A program made the position numbers and the translations under genes. Positions 16,806-26,480 of a stretch of 53,813 nt of DNA are shown piece by piece; the first letter of the stretch is position 1; each line of letters opens with the position of its first letter. Where the stretch lies: assembly GCA_041399085.1 (NCBI GenBank), contig JAWKTM010000053.1:1-53813 (forward strand), given 5' to 3'. The notes beneath the pieces were generated by a model. The model was given only the letters and a program-made list of their open reading frames with translations. It had not been told where the DNA came from and did not search any database. The stretch comes from JAWKTM01 sp041399085 (lineage in GTDB: Bacteria; Planctomycetota; Planctomycetia; Pirellulales; Pirellulaceae).

Positions 16806-18371
16806 ATGCGTTCGTGGCGAGGCTGGTTGGCGTTGCTGGTTTGTCTACTGCCGCTCGTGCCGCAGGTCTTGTTGTGGATGCCCGACGCTCAGGGCCAAGC
16901 GGCGACTGGCTCGGACTTAGCTGGTTCGGGATTCGACGGTTCGGCGCTGGCGGCGAGCATTTTGGTAGCGGCTGCCGCGGCTGCCTTGGCCTTGTTGATC
17001 GGAGCGTCGTTGGCGGCGTTGTTGTCGTTGACCGACTTTCCGCTGCCGGCGGTTTGGGCCACGATGGCGTTGCTGCCGTTCATCTGCCCGCCGACCGTGT
17101 GGACGTTGGGGCAGATGTATTGCTACGGTCCGGGCGGTGTGATGGAACGCGTGCTGGGGGATGATTGGCGGCCGATGTTGAGCCGCGCGAACACGGGGCA
17201 CTATCTGGCAACCGTCGTGGTGTTGGCCGAGGTTCACGTGCCGCTGGTGATGTTGATCGTGGGGCGGGGGTTCGAGCGGCTGCATCAAGCGGGTTTCGAA
17301 TCCGCGCGGTTCTACTTGTCGCGACGTCGATTGTTCGCTTGGATGTTGACGGCCGCGCGGCGGGAACTGATCGGCGCGTATCTGTTGGCTTTCGCATTGG
17401 GTATCGGCAATTTTGCGGTGCCGCATGTGTTGCAGTGCCGGTTGTATGTGATCGAAGTCTACATGCGTTTGACCAACTATTTGGATGTGGCGGGCGCGGT
17501 GCGAGCGGCGGGCATGCTGTTGCTAGTTGCCATGACGGCCGGCTTGTTGGCTTGGTGCGGAGAGGGCGGCGTTCGTGGTTCGGCGGCCGACGTGTCGCGA
17601 AGATGGCGAATGCCGTTGGGACGGGCGCGCTGGCCGCTGCTGGTTCTCGTCGCCGGTTACTTTGCCGGAACCACTTGGCTGCCGTTGGCGGCGATCGCAT
17701 GCGAGTGTCAGTCGTTCGCATTGTTTTTTGAAGCGGTTCGAGACGCCGCGCCGGAGACAGCGAACAGCTTGCGATTGGGATTCGGCGCGGTGTTATTGGC
17801 CTGCGGCTTGGGGCTGCTCGTGGCGACACTTGTCGGACGACACGCGCGACGATCGCCGGTCGATGCCGTCGTGACCGCGACGTTGGGAGTGCCGTCGCTG
17901 TTGATTGGACTGGCGATGTCGCGGTTGGCTTATCGCACCTGGCCGGTGGACTTGTCGATCCTGGGCGCGAGCAGCTTGCTAGTCACGATGGGGTTGGCGG
18001 CGCGGGGCTGGCCGTTCGCGGCGCGGTTGCTAATCAACGGTCGCCGAGCGGCATCGCCCGCTTGGTATGAAGCGGCGACGCTGGGCGGCTTACGCGGCTG
18101 GCGTCGTTGGCGTTGGCTGGACGGACCATTGTTCGCCTCCGATTTGGGCGCGGCGGCGTTGTTGGTGTTCGTGCTGGCGATTGGCGAAGTGGAGATTAGT
18201 CAGCTACTCTGCCCGCCCGGCGGCGGAACGTTGGCGCTGCGGTTGTTTACTTATCTGCATTTTGGGCCGACGCACGTAACGGCCAGCTTGGCGATGTTGC
18301 AGTTGTTGTTGGCCGTGGTGCCGGTGTTTGTTTATTTCGTGTTGGCCAACCGGGTGTTGCGGTTGGTGTGA
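16806..18371 (+). CDS. ABC importer permease with two fused membrane domains
   Basis: The 521-residue protein has about twelve hydrophobic segments, as in FbpB/ThiP-type permeases in which two six-helix domains are fused. The cytoplasmic EAA-like loop is visible in each half (ESARFYLSRRRLFAWML; YEAATLGGLRGWRRWRW). It begins four bases after the binding-protein gene and is followed 18 bases later by the ATPase. Together the three genes form a complete importer. Confidence 0.85.
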   Translation: MRSWRGWLALLVCLLPLVPQVLLWMPDAQGQAATGSDLAGSGFDGSALAASILVAAAAAALALLIGASLAALLSLTDFPLPAVWATMALLPFICPPTVWTLGQMYCYGPGGVMERVLGDDWRPMLSRANTGHYLATVVVLAEVHVPLVMLIVGRGFERLHQAGFESARFYLSRRRLFAWMLTAARRELIGAYLLAFALGIGNFAVPHVLQCRLYVIEVYMRLTNYLDVAGAVRAAGMLLLVAMTAGLLAWCGEGGVRGSAADVSRRWRMPLGRARWPLLVLVAGYFAGTTWLPLAAIACECQSFALFFEAVRDAAPETANSLRLGFGAVLLACGLGLLVATLVGRHARRSPVDAVVTATLGVPSLLIGLAMSRLAYRTWPVDLSILGASSLLVTMGLAARGWPFAARLLINGRRAASPAWYEAATLGGLRGWRRWRWLDGPLFASDLGAAALLVFVLAIGEVEISQLLCPPGGGTLALRLFTYLHFGPTHVTASLAMLQLLLAVVPVFVYFVLANRVLRLV

Positions 18372-18389
18372 GCCCGTAAGTGGTGTGCG

Positions 18390-19463
18390 ATGGCGGTCGG
18401 CGTACAGTGTCGCGATGTGAGCAAACGATTCGGCGCGGCTTGCGTGTTGAACGGCGTGAGTTGGACCGCACGCGCCGGGGCCGTGTCGGGTTTGGTCGGC
18501 GTGTCGGCGGCGGGCAAGACATCGTTGTTGCGGATCATCGCGGGCTTGGATCGAGCGGATTCGGGCACGGTCGAGTTTCCACGCGACGACGCGAGTCAGT
18601 CTACGGCGGCGAGAGCTCAGACGCCGCGAATCGGCATGACGTTTCAGAACTTGAGTCTCTGGCCGCACTTGACCGCCCGGCAGCATGTGGCCAGCGTCCT
18701 GCGCGTGGCCGCGCGGGATGGGACCGTCGAAGCGTTGCTGGCAGAGGTGGGATTGCCGGCGAGCACATTCGATCGGCGGCCGGCGGAGTTAAGTGGTGGC
18801 GAAGGTCAGCGGTTGGCGCTCGCGCGGGCCTTGGCGGTGAAGCCCGAACTGTTGTTGTTGGACGAACCGCTCGCACAGCTCGATACGCCTTGGCGCGATG
18901 AGCTGTTGTCCGTGATTCAAACGGCGGCGATTCGGCACGCGACGACGACGATCTATGTCAGTCACGCTTGGCGCGAAGTCGCCGCGATCTGTGATGACGT
19001 CGCCGTGTTGGTCGATGGACGCGTGGCTCAAGCCGGCTCGACGGACGAGGTGTTCAAGAGTCCCGCGAATGAAACGGTCGCGCGGTTGACCGGGCCAGTG
19101 GTTGGGTTGCCACGGGCCGCGATCAACGCCGGGCAAGTTTCGCTCGTTGGCAACTTGCCGGTGTCGTCGGGCGACTCGATATTTGTGCGTCCGCAACAGG
19201 TTCGCTTGGTCGAGCCAAGGGAAGCGAATCGGTGGCGAGTCGCGGAGGCTCGGCCGTTGGATGCCGGTTGGCAAGTGACGCTGGAGCAAGTCGACGCGTC
19301 GGTTGCGAACTTGAGCGGCGTGCCCGCGTCGAAAGCCGCGTCCGACAGTGGTTTTCGCATCGGTATTCGATCGCAGCAACACGCACCGGTGGGCAATCTG
19401 GTTGGGCTGGCTATTGTTGATTGGGAGCGAGTGCTCCAACTTGGCGGACGTTCGATTTTGTGA
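18390..19463 (+). CDS. ABC importer ATPase
   Basis: All nucleotide-binding motifs are present: Walker A GVSAAGKTSLL, signature LSGGEGQRLALARAL, Walker B LLLLDEPLAQLD and the switch histidine in VSHAWRE. About 110 C-terminal residues after the ATPase core include FVRPQQVRLV, typical of a TOBE-like regulatory domain in Fbp/Pot-type ATPases. It is the last gene of the cytochrome-transporter operon; the next gene is 170 bases on with its own ribosome site. Confidence 0.88.
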   Translation: MAVGVQCRDVSKRFGAACVLNGVSWTARAGAVSGLVGVSAAGKTSLLRIIAGLDRADSGTVEFPRDDASQSTAARAQTPRIGMTFQNLSLWPHLTARQHVASVLRVAARDGTVEALLAEVGLPASTFDRRPAELSGGEGQRLALARALAVKPELLLLDEPLAQLDTPWRDELLSVIQTAAIRHATTTIYVSHAWREVAAICDDVAVLVDGRVAQAGSTDEVFKSPANETVARLTGPVVGLPRAAINAGQVSLVGNLPVSSGDSIFVRPQQVRLVEPREANRWRVAEARPLDAGWQVTLEQVDASVANLSGVPASKAASDSGFRIGIRSQQHAPVGNLVGLAIVDWERVLQLGGRSIL

Positions 19464-19633
19464 GACGACAACCTCACCATTGGCAACCGCATCGTGAATT
19501 TGTCGCGTATTCAATTGTTTCGCGATCACGTCCGACTAAGATGCTGAAAACGCTAATGGCTGGCGGGATAAACCCATTAGTGATTCGTTTGATGTCCAAC
19601 TGTTTGAGATTTCCAACGCTGGAGGATTGCCGC

Positions 19634-21187
19634 ATGAGTTACCGCTTTTCCCTGTTGATTGCCGCCTTGGCGTTGGCCGGTTCCCTGGCGCCGGATACGG
19701 CGTCGGCCCAGAACGCACATCCGAACATCCTCGTCATTTTTGGCGATGACATCGGACAGTCGAACATTTCGGCGTACACGATGGGCTTGGTTGGCTATCG
19801 CACGCCGAACATCGACCGCATTGCCCGCGAAGGGATGATCTTCACGGACTACTACGCCGAACAAAGTTGCACGGCTGGACGATCCACGTTCATCACGGGC
19901 CAGTGCACTTATCGCACGGGATTATCCAAAGTTGGACTTCCCGGAGCGGACTTGGGATTGCAAGCCGAGGATTGCACGATCGCCGAACTGCTGAAGCCGC
20001 ACGGTTATGCCACCGGCCAATTCGGCAAGAACCATTTGGGCGACCGGGACGAATTTCTACCGACGGCTCATGGTTTCGACGAGTTCTTCGGAAATCTCTA
20101 TCACTTGAACGCCGAAGAGGAACCCGAGAATCGCAACTACCCGCGCGACCCCGCTTTTCGCAAGAAGTACGGGCCGCGGGGCGTGATCCGAGCCACGGCG
20201 GGCGGCAAGATCGAGGATACCGGGCCGCTGACCAAGAAGCGGATGGAGACGATCGACGACGAGACCTCGGACGCGGCGGTCGACTTCATGAAGCGGCAGG
20301 TGTCGGCGAAGAAGCCGTTCTTTTGCTGGTTCAACGCAACGCGAATGCACTTCCGCACGCATGTGCGTGACGAGCATCGGGACGAGCCGGGACTGGCGGC
20401 GCGAACCGAATACGCCGACGGCATGATCGAACACGATAAGCACGTCGGTAAGTTATTGAGCAAGTTGGATGAGATGGGTGTCTCCGACAACACCATCGTG
20501 CTTTATACAACCGACAACGGACCTCATAAAAACACTTGGCCGGACGCCGCCATCACTCCATTCCGCAATGAGAAGAACTCGAACTGGGAAGGGGCTTTTC
20601 GCGTGCCATGTGTGATTCGCTGGCCTGGCAAGATTAAGCCGGGCAGCGTCTCGAACGAAATGGTTAGCGGTTTGGATTGGCTGCCGACGTTTCTAGCGGC
20701 GGTCGGCGAGGCCGACATCAAAGAGAAGCTGATGAAGGGCCACAAAGCGGGCGACAAGACCTATAAGGTTCATTTGGACGGTTACAATCTGCTGCCGTAC
20801 TTGACCGGCAAGGAAGAAAAATCGCCGCGCAACTCGTTCTTCTACTTCAACGACGATGGCCAGTTAGTAGGCATGCGTTTCGAGAACTGGAAGCTCGTGT
20901 TTCTCGAACAGCGAGCCACGGGCACACTGCGAGTTTGGGCGGAACCGTTCACACCGCTACGCGTGCCGAAGATGTTCGACTTGCGGGCCGATCCGTATGA
21001 ACAAGCCGATATTACGTCGAACATTTACTACGACTGGTTGATCGATCACGCGTTTCTATTGGTTCCCGCGCAACAGTATGCCGGGAAGTTTCTGGAGACG
21101 TTCAAAGAGTTTCCTCCACGTCAGCGACCCGCGTCGTTTAATTTGGACGACGTGATGGAAAAGCTGAGCGAAGGCGCGGCGAAGTAG
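19634..21187 (+). CDS. Secreted sulfatase
   Basis: The start at 19634 is chosen because GGAGG lies at 19621-19625 and a signal peptide follows (LLIAALALAGSLAP, cleavage after ASA). The formylglycine site is C79 in SCTAGRSTF (C-x-A-x-R type). Metal-binding FGDDIGQ sits at 36-42; TDNGPHKNTWPD and FGKNHLGDRDE complete the active site. The length (517 residues) is typical of arylsulfatase-like planctomycete enzymes that desulfate glycans or small sulfate esters outside the cytoplasm. No anaerobic maturase or FGE gene is in the window. A strong terminator follows. Confidence 0.92.
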   Translation: MSYRFSLLIAALALAGSLAPDTASAQNAHPNILVIFGDDIGQSNISAYTMGLVGYRTPNIDRIAREGMIFTDYYAEQSCTAGRSTFITGQCTYRTGLSKVGLPGADLGLQAEDCTIAELLKPHGYATGQFGKNHLGDRDEFLPTAHGFDEFFGNLYHLNAEEEPENRNYPRDPAFRKKYGPRGVIRATAGGKIEDTGPLTKKRMETIDDETSDAAVDFMKRQVSAKKPFFCWFNATRMHFRTHVRDEHRDEPGLAARTEYADGMIEHDKHVGKLLSKLDEMGVSDNTIVLYTTDNGPHKNTWPDAAITPFRNEKNSNWEGAFRVPCVIRWPGKIKPGSVSNEMVSGLDWLPTFLAAVGEADIKEKLMKGHKAGDKTYKVHLDGYNLLPYLTGKEEKSPRNSFFYFNDDGQLVGMRFENWKLVFLEQRATGTLRVWAEPFTPLRVPKMFDLRADPYEQADITSNIYYDWLIDHAFLLVPAQQYAGKFLETFKEFPPRQRPASFNLDDVMEKLSEGAAK

Positions 21188-21237
21188 CGTCGCCTGACTC
21201 ACATACTATTAAGTGTGAGATATCTAAACACCATGAG

Positions 21238-21268
21238 CCGCGTTGGAATTTTCCCAACGCGGTTTTTT
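21238..21268 (+). terminator. Rho-independent terminator of the sulfatase gene
   Basis: A perfect 9-bp stem (CCGCGTTGG / CCAACGCGG) with a 7-base loop is followed by six T residues, 50 bases after the stop codon. Confidence 0.9.
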
Positions 21269-21371
21269 CATTTGGAGTGCTCCGCCTCGTCGGAGCTTTC
21301 TTATAGGGGACAACATCGCGTCGCACCTCAATTCTGCGCAATTCTCATAATTCATTGGAGACAAGTCCCGA

Positions 21372-22385
21372 CTACTTCTCCGCGGGATAAACCGTCCGCC
21401 AATCACGTTTCATATCCACAATGGTCCAGCCACGCCGCGGAGCTTCGTCCAGCGCCTTGTCGAGTTGGCCGATCGTCGAGGGCCGGTCGTAGGCGAATTC
21501 CCGTTCGCCGTCGGTGTGATGAACGATCAGCCCGAATCGCGGAACCGTATCCGTCGTGTCGCGAGGGATGGTCGTATATTGCAGCATCTGCAAATCGCCA
21601 TCCGAGTTTCCTCCAGCGAAGATGGGCCGCCGACCAATATGCGAATGGATACCGACCGGCTTGCCTTCCTTATCATCGATCAAGTCGACATCCGATAGCT
21701 TGACCAACGTCGGCTTTCCGTCCCGCATCTCGAACTTCATCTTGAGGCTGCTGCCGACGACTTGTTCCGGCGGAATGCCATAAACCTGCTCGGTCCACGG
21801 CCGCATGAATTCGATGCCCCCGCCGGAGACGATGTAAGTTTTGAAGCCGTTCGCGCGCAGGTAGTCAAGCAGCTCGAGCATCGGCTGGTAGACCATTTCG
21901 GTGTAAGGTCGACCGGTCTTTGGATGCCGCGCCGTTTTCACCCAGTCCCGAACCACTTGGTCGAACTCGTCGATCGTTAGCCCGGCGTGCGTGGCCGCGA
22001 TGATTTGCATCAGCCCCGGCTTGCCGCTGGCGGCGACGCCCTTTAGATCCCCGCGCAAAATCGAGGCGAATGGTTCCTCGGACCGCCAATTAGGATGTTC
22101 TGGCGCGAGGGCTTGTACGCGGTCGAGCGCGAATGCGAGCTGGAAGTACAACGGCTGTTCACTCCAGAGCGTGCCGTCGTTGTCGAACGTGGCAATGCGT
22201 TGCTCGGGGCGAACATAGGTTGGCGATCCTTGCCGAGTCACGTCGTCGACGAACTTGATGATCGCGCTTTTGGTGGTCCCTTCGTTCCACGACGGAAGCG
22301 GATCGGCGGCAAACGTGCCTCGTAAGGGGACCGCGAGAACAACGATGAGGAATGCCAGAGTCGGAAATTGGCGGCAGCGGTTCAT
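21372..22385 (-). CDS. Secreted HAD-superfamily phosphatase
   Basis: The start at 22385 gives a signal peptide (FLIVVLAVPLRGTFAAD). Motif I of HAD hydrolases is FDNDGTLWSEQP (nucleophile and acid/base aspartates in DxDGT); motif II lies in TYIVSGGGIEFM; a late GGNSDGDLQML supplies the motif IV acids. The protein is 337 residues and resembles the haloacid-dehalogenase-like phosphoserine-phosphatase-type proteins exported by some bacteria. It converges with the sulfatase and is divergent from the WD40 gene (174 bases between starts). The substrate is unknown. Confidence 0.85.
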   Translation of the reverse strand: MNRCRQFPTLAFLIVVLAVPLRGTFAADPLPSWNEGTTKSAIIKFVDDVTRQGSPTYVRPEQRIATFDNDGTLWSEQPLYFQLAFALDRVQALAPEHPNWRSEEPFASILRGDLKGVAASGKPGLMQIIAATHAGLTIDEFDQVVRDWVKTARHPKTGRPYTEMVYQPMLELLDYLRANGFKTYIVSGGGIEFMRPWTEQVYGIPPEQVVGSSLKMKFEMRDGKPTLVKLSDVDLIDDKEGKPVGIHSHIGRRPIFAGGNSDGDLQMLQYTTIPRDTTDTVPRFGLIVHHTDGEREFAYDRPSTIGQLDKALDEAPRRGWTIVDMKRDWRTVYPAEK

Positions 22386-22559
22386 GGTGAAAACTCTTGA
22401 GATGGTGGTGAAGCGCTGCGTCGCGCGGCGGTCATGCTGAAAAGGCCGCGGCGAGTAGCGATCAACGCGGGGGCGAAAAAACGTGCAATTGCCGCGCTCC
22501 ATGATAACCTTGCGGTTCGCCTTGCTGGTAACCAAGCCGACTTGCAATGGGAGCACGTG

Positions 22560-25500
22560 ATGTTGCGACGAGTTTGCTGTCTGGCGTTGTGTCTCGGGTA
22601 CAGCGTCTTATCTGTTCAAATCGGGGATGCTCAAACGAATCCGCCGAACACGTTGAGCGGCCATGCGAGCGGCATCGCCACGCTAGTTTCCGCGCCGGAT
22701 AATCGGACGCTGATCTCGGGCGGGCTGGATCGCTCGATTCGATTTTGGGACTTGTCCAACGGCAGTTTGTTACGGACGTTGGACCAACAGCCTGGGCAGA
22801 TTTTGTCGTTGGCCGTTAGCCCGGATGGTCGCACGTTGCTGGCTGGCGGACGCGACGGATCGATCAAACGCTGGGACGTTTTCGTGCCGGGCCCGTTGCG
22901 GAGTGGGTTCGAGCATAAGGCGGCGGTTGGCCAATTGGCGGTTTCCGGCGACGGGAGTTGGGTCGTTACGGGCGACGCTTCGGGCACGTTGCGAATTACG
23001 CCGCTGGCCGGAGAAGCCGCGTCGCGCGAGCTGGCTGGAGCCCTGGCTGGATCCAATGCGGAAATCGTGCGGCTGGCGATCAGCAAGGACGGCGCGCTGC
23101 TGGCTTCGGCCGACGCCGACGGCATCGTGCGATTGTGGAATGCGGCGGACGGCGCCGAACTGGGGAAGCTCGGCGCTCACGCGGGAGCTGTCTCGGGATT
23201 GGCTTTTCATCCGACCGAGCCGCGTCTGATGACCGCCGGCGCGGATGGACTCGTCCGGCTTTGGCAGTTGCCGGTTCAGCCTCGCCGCGAGCTGGCGGGA
23301 CACGTAGCGGCGGTGACGAGCGCGGCGATGTCCGCCGACGGCAAGCTGGCAGTGACCGGCAGCGCGGATAACTCGGTTCGCTTGTTCGATCCAACGACGG
23401 GAAAGCTGATTCGCGATTTGCCCGGCGCGACAGCGCCCGTTCACAGTGTGGCTTTGTCGGCGGATGCTTCGATCGTGGCCGCTGGCGATGAAGCGGGCAA
23501 CGTGCGGTTTTGGAACGCGGCCGACGGCGCGGACCGGCTGCACTTTGCTGGACACACCGGAGCGGTCGCGGACGTCGCGTTTCATCCGACTCAGCCGATC
23601 GTGGCCACGGCCGGAGCGGACGGTTCCGTGCGAACTTGGCGTTTGCCCGAGGCGGCGAAACCCTTGGCGGGACACACGATGCCAATTCAAACCGTGGCGG
23701 TCAGCGCCGATGGCACGCTGGCCGTGACTGCCGGCGCGGACAAGATCGCTCGACTCTGGACGCTGCCAGCGGGAACACTGGCTCGCGCCTTGCCGGCTTC
23801 GGCCAACGCCGCCAGCAGCGTCGCTTTCAGCCCCGACGCCAAATTGCTCGCGATCGGCGAAGTCGACGGCGCGATTCGGTTGTGGAACACGGCGGACGCC
23901 TCGGCGGCGGGTGAACTGTTGGCTCACGTCGGTCCGGTCGTCGGGCTCGCGTTCAGCGGCGACGGGGCACAACTGCTTTCCACCGGTGAGGACGGGACGA
24001 TGCGACGTTGGAGATTGCCCGTCGTGCCGTCTCGTTCATTGGCTGGAAACGCCGCGGCGGTCACGGCGACCGTGGTTTCGCCCGACGGCAAGCTGATCTA
24101 TACGGGCAGCGCGGACGGAGCGATCCGCGTATTCGATGCTGCGACGGATAAGGTCGTGCGGCAGTTGACGGGCCAAGTCGGCGCGGTGACGGCGCTGGCG
24201 ATCGACAAAGCGAACTCGGTTGTCGCGGCGGGCAACGAGACCGGTGAGGTTCGGTTCTGGAAAACGGCCGACGGCGCTCCGTTGTTGGCTGGCGACGGTG
24301 GGCGTTTGCTCGGACCGCCGATCGTCATCCGCGCGTTGGCATTTCATCCGAGCGGCAAACAGTTGGCGGCGGCTGGCGACGACGGCGCGGTTCGCGTTTG
24401 GAATCTGCCGACGGAAACGAAGCGAATCGCGGGCGGTCAATTGACCGATGCGGTTGCCGCAATCAGTCCGAACCGAGCCAAGATCGCGACGGCTGGCGTG
24501 GTTGGCGGCAAGCCAACGATTCAGATTCGCGACGCGGCGAGCGGCAATGTGCTGGGGAACATCGTGGGCCATGAAGGGCCGATTACCGGCGTGGCCTTCA
24601 GCGCGGACGCGACCAAGCTGGTTTCAACATCGGCCGATAAGACGGTGCGAGTGTGGAATCTGGCCGCAGCGGGCTTTCCCGCTTTGGGGCAGTTCGACGG
24701 GCACATGGCCGTGACGCGCGCGGCGGTCTTTTCAGCGGACGCGAGCCAAGTGTTCTCGGCTGGCGACGACAAGCAGATCCGGCAGTGGACGGTTGCTGAC
24801 GCGATGGAAGTTCGTGCGTTGGCGGGTCACTCGGCGGCGATCCAAACATTGAAACTAGTCGGCGCGACGCTGATTTCCGGCGCGGCCGACAACACCATGC
24901 GGACTTGGAACGCAGCGAATGGGCAACCGATTCGAGCTTTCCCGCACGGGGCGGCCGTGACCGCAACGGCAAGCAACGCCAACGCCACTCGGCTGGCTTC
25001 GACCGGCGCGGACAAATCGGTGAAGATTTGGAACGCGGCCGACGGAAAGCTGCTGGCGACGATCGCTCCCGAAGGTCCGCCCGCCACGGCTCCGGCCATC
25101 AGCAACTTGGCGTTCGATGCGGCCGGCACGTTGCTTATCGGCGGCGGCGCGGGCGGCATTCGCGTGGAACGAAGCAGCGCGATTCAAGAGCGGTTGGCGA
25201 CAGACGCGGATGTGCGAGCGATCGACTTCGCGGACGGCGCGGCCGTGTTGGCCGTCGCGGCGGACAATGCGATCGTGTCGCCAACGCGTGCTCATGTGCT
25301 GACCATTGCGGCTCACACGAAGCCGGCCGCCGGCGTGGCTTTCTCGGCCGACGGTAATCAGATTGTCAGCAGCGGCGCGGACGCGATCGTTCGCCTGTGG
25401 AACGCCGCGGATGGCAAAGCGATTCGCGATCTTGCCGGCCCGAAGATGCCGGTGGCTGGCTTGGCCGTGGCGGCCGACGGCTCCAAGCTGGCGGCGGTCT

Positions 25501-26156
25501 CGGCGGACAAGGCGGCCTATGTGTGGAATCTGAAGGCTCCGGTAGCCGCCGCGCCGCTGGCCGCTGAACAGACTCTCGCGTTGGAAGTCAATCCAACGTC
25601 AGTCGCCGTGAGCGCCGACGGCGGGCGAGTGGCGATTGCGACCGAAGATGGCCGCACGATCCTTGGCGATACGAACAGCGGACTGGTGCTACAACGTTCG
25701 ACGCCGCACACGGGAAAAGCGACCTCGATCGGTTTTGTCGCCGACGACTCGACCATCGTTTCCGGCGGCGAGGATAAGGGCGTCGTGGTTCAAACATTGG
25801 CGGCGTTGCCCGCGATACCGGTCGTGCTGCCGGCCGCCAACGGAGTAACGGCGAAGCCGACAGCAATGGCGATGTTGCCTGCAGCGACGAAGCGCTGGCG
25901 ATTACGACGGACGACAAGCGACTGCTGTTGTTCGACGTGGCGGATGGAAAAGCGGCTGGGGCGGCCACTGCGCTGCGGCGGCTCTGACCAGTGTCGCCGC
26001 GAGCCGACGCCGCTCAGTTGGCGGCCGGAGGCGTCGACGGCAATCTGCATTTGTGGCCAGTGGATGCGAAGGGGCCGGGCCCCGTGGTGGCTGTCAAAGT
26101 CGGTTCGCCGATCAACGCCGTTGCGTACAGCCGCGACGGAACCCGCATCGCCGTGA
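22560..26156 (+). CDS. Giant secreted WD40-repeat protein, first part
   Basis: The start at 22560 gives a signal peptide (LRRVCCLALCLGYSVLSVQI). Then come at least twenty WD40 blades with the usual GH...W-D/N spacing, for example GHASGIATLVSAPD, GGLDRSIRFWDLS, ADADGIVRLWNAADG, GADGSVRTWRLPE, TSADKTVRVWNLA. This frame stays clean until about 25870, where it loses the repeat pattern; the last 95 residues are out-of-frame sequence. The reading then moves through two more frames to the third part. As one gene it would code for about 1,820 residues forming several beta propellers outside the cytoplasm. Partner and role are unknown. Confidence 0.85.
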   Translation: MLRRVCCLALCLGYSVLSVQIGDAQTNPPNTLSGHASGIATLVSAPDNRTLISGGLDRSIRFWDLSNGSLLRTLDQQPGQILSLAVSPDGRTLLAGGRDGSIKRWDVFVPGPLRSGFEHKAAVGQLAVSGDGSWVVTGDASGTLRITPLAGEAASRELAGALAGSNAEIVRLAISKDGALLASADADGIVRLWNAADGAELGKLGAHAGAVSGLAFHPTEPRLMTAGADGLVRLWQLPVQPRRELAGHVAAVTSAAMSADGKLAVTGSADNSVRLFDPTTGKLIRDLPGATAPVHSVALSADASIVAAGDEAGNVRFWNAADGADRLHFAGHTGAVADVAFHPTQPIVATAGADGSVRTWRLPEAAKPLAGHTMPIQTVAVSADGTLAVTAGADKIARLWTLPAGTLARALPASANAASSVAFSPDAKLLAIGEVDGAIRLWNTADASAAGELLAHVGPVVGLAFSGDGAQLLSTGEDGTMRRWRLPVVPSRSLAGNAAAVTATVVSPDGKLIYTGSADGAIRVFDAATDKVVRQLTGQVGAVTALAIDKANSVVAAGNETGEVRFWKTADGAPLLAGDGGRLLGPPIVIRALAFHPSGKQLAAAGDDGAVRVWNLPTETKRIAGGQLTDAVAAISPNRAKIATAGVVGGKPTIQIRDAASGNVLGNIVGHEGPITGVAFSADATKLVSTSADKTVRVWNLAAAGFPALGQFDGHMAVTRAAVFSADASQVFSAGDDKQIRQWTVADAMEVRALAGHSAAIQTLKLVGATLISGAADNTMRTWNAANGQPIRAFPHGAAVTATASNANATRLASTGADKSVKIWNAADGKLLATIAPEGPPATAPAISNLAFDAAGTLLIGGGAGGIRVERSSAIQERLATDADVRAIDFADGAAVLAVAADNAIVSPTRAHVLTIAAHTKPAAGVAFSADGNQIVSSGADAIVRLWNAADGKAIRDLAGPKMPVAGLAVAADGSKLAAVSADKAAYVWNLKAPVAAAPLAAEQTLALEVNPTSVAVSADGGRVAIATEDGRTILGDTNSGLVLQRSTPHTGKATSIGFVADDSTIVSGGEDKGVVVQTLAALPAIPVVLPAANGVTAKPTAMAMLPAATKRWRLRRTTSDCCCSTWRMEKRLGRPLRCGGSDQCRREPTPLSWRPEASTAICICGQWMRRGRAPWWLSKSVRRSTPLRTAATEPASP

Positions 26157-26480
26157 GCTGTGCGGACAAGGTGCTGCGCGTCTACGATTCGGCGACCCAG
26201 CAGCCATTGGAACAACTTGTATTGGCCGACGCGGGATTGACGGAGTCCGCCGCCGACCTGGCGTTTCTCGCCCGGCCGAAGCCGCCCGCGATGGGCCAGT
26301 CGGTGTTGGTCGCCGGAGGGAACGTCGCGGCGATTCATTCGCTGGCTCTGCTGCGATCGTGGTCGGCGCATGAAGGCGGCGCGCTTCGAGCGTCTCATTC
26401 ACGGCGGACGGAGCGAAGTTGGTCAGCGGCGGCGCGGACAAAATGGTTCGCGTGGAACATGGCGGATGCCGCCGCTGGCG
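25870..26480 (+). pseudogene. Frame-scrambled middle of the WD40 gene
   Basis: WD40 sequence continues without a gap but in changing frames: EALAITTDDKRLLLFDVADG, then AALTSVAAS, then ADAAQLAAGGVDGNLHLWPV (open 25991-26400), then SVSFTADGAKLVSGGADKMV (near 26385-26450), then PPLAVLSGAADAITDVAV in the frame of the last part. At least five one-base changes are needed. The blades remain well conserved, so this is a frame problem and not loss of sequence. Confidence 0.7.
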
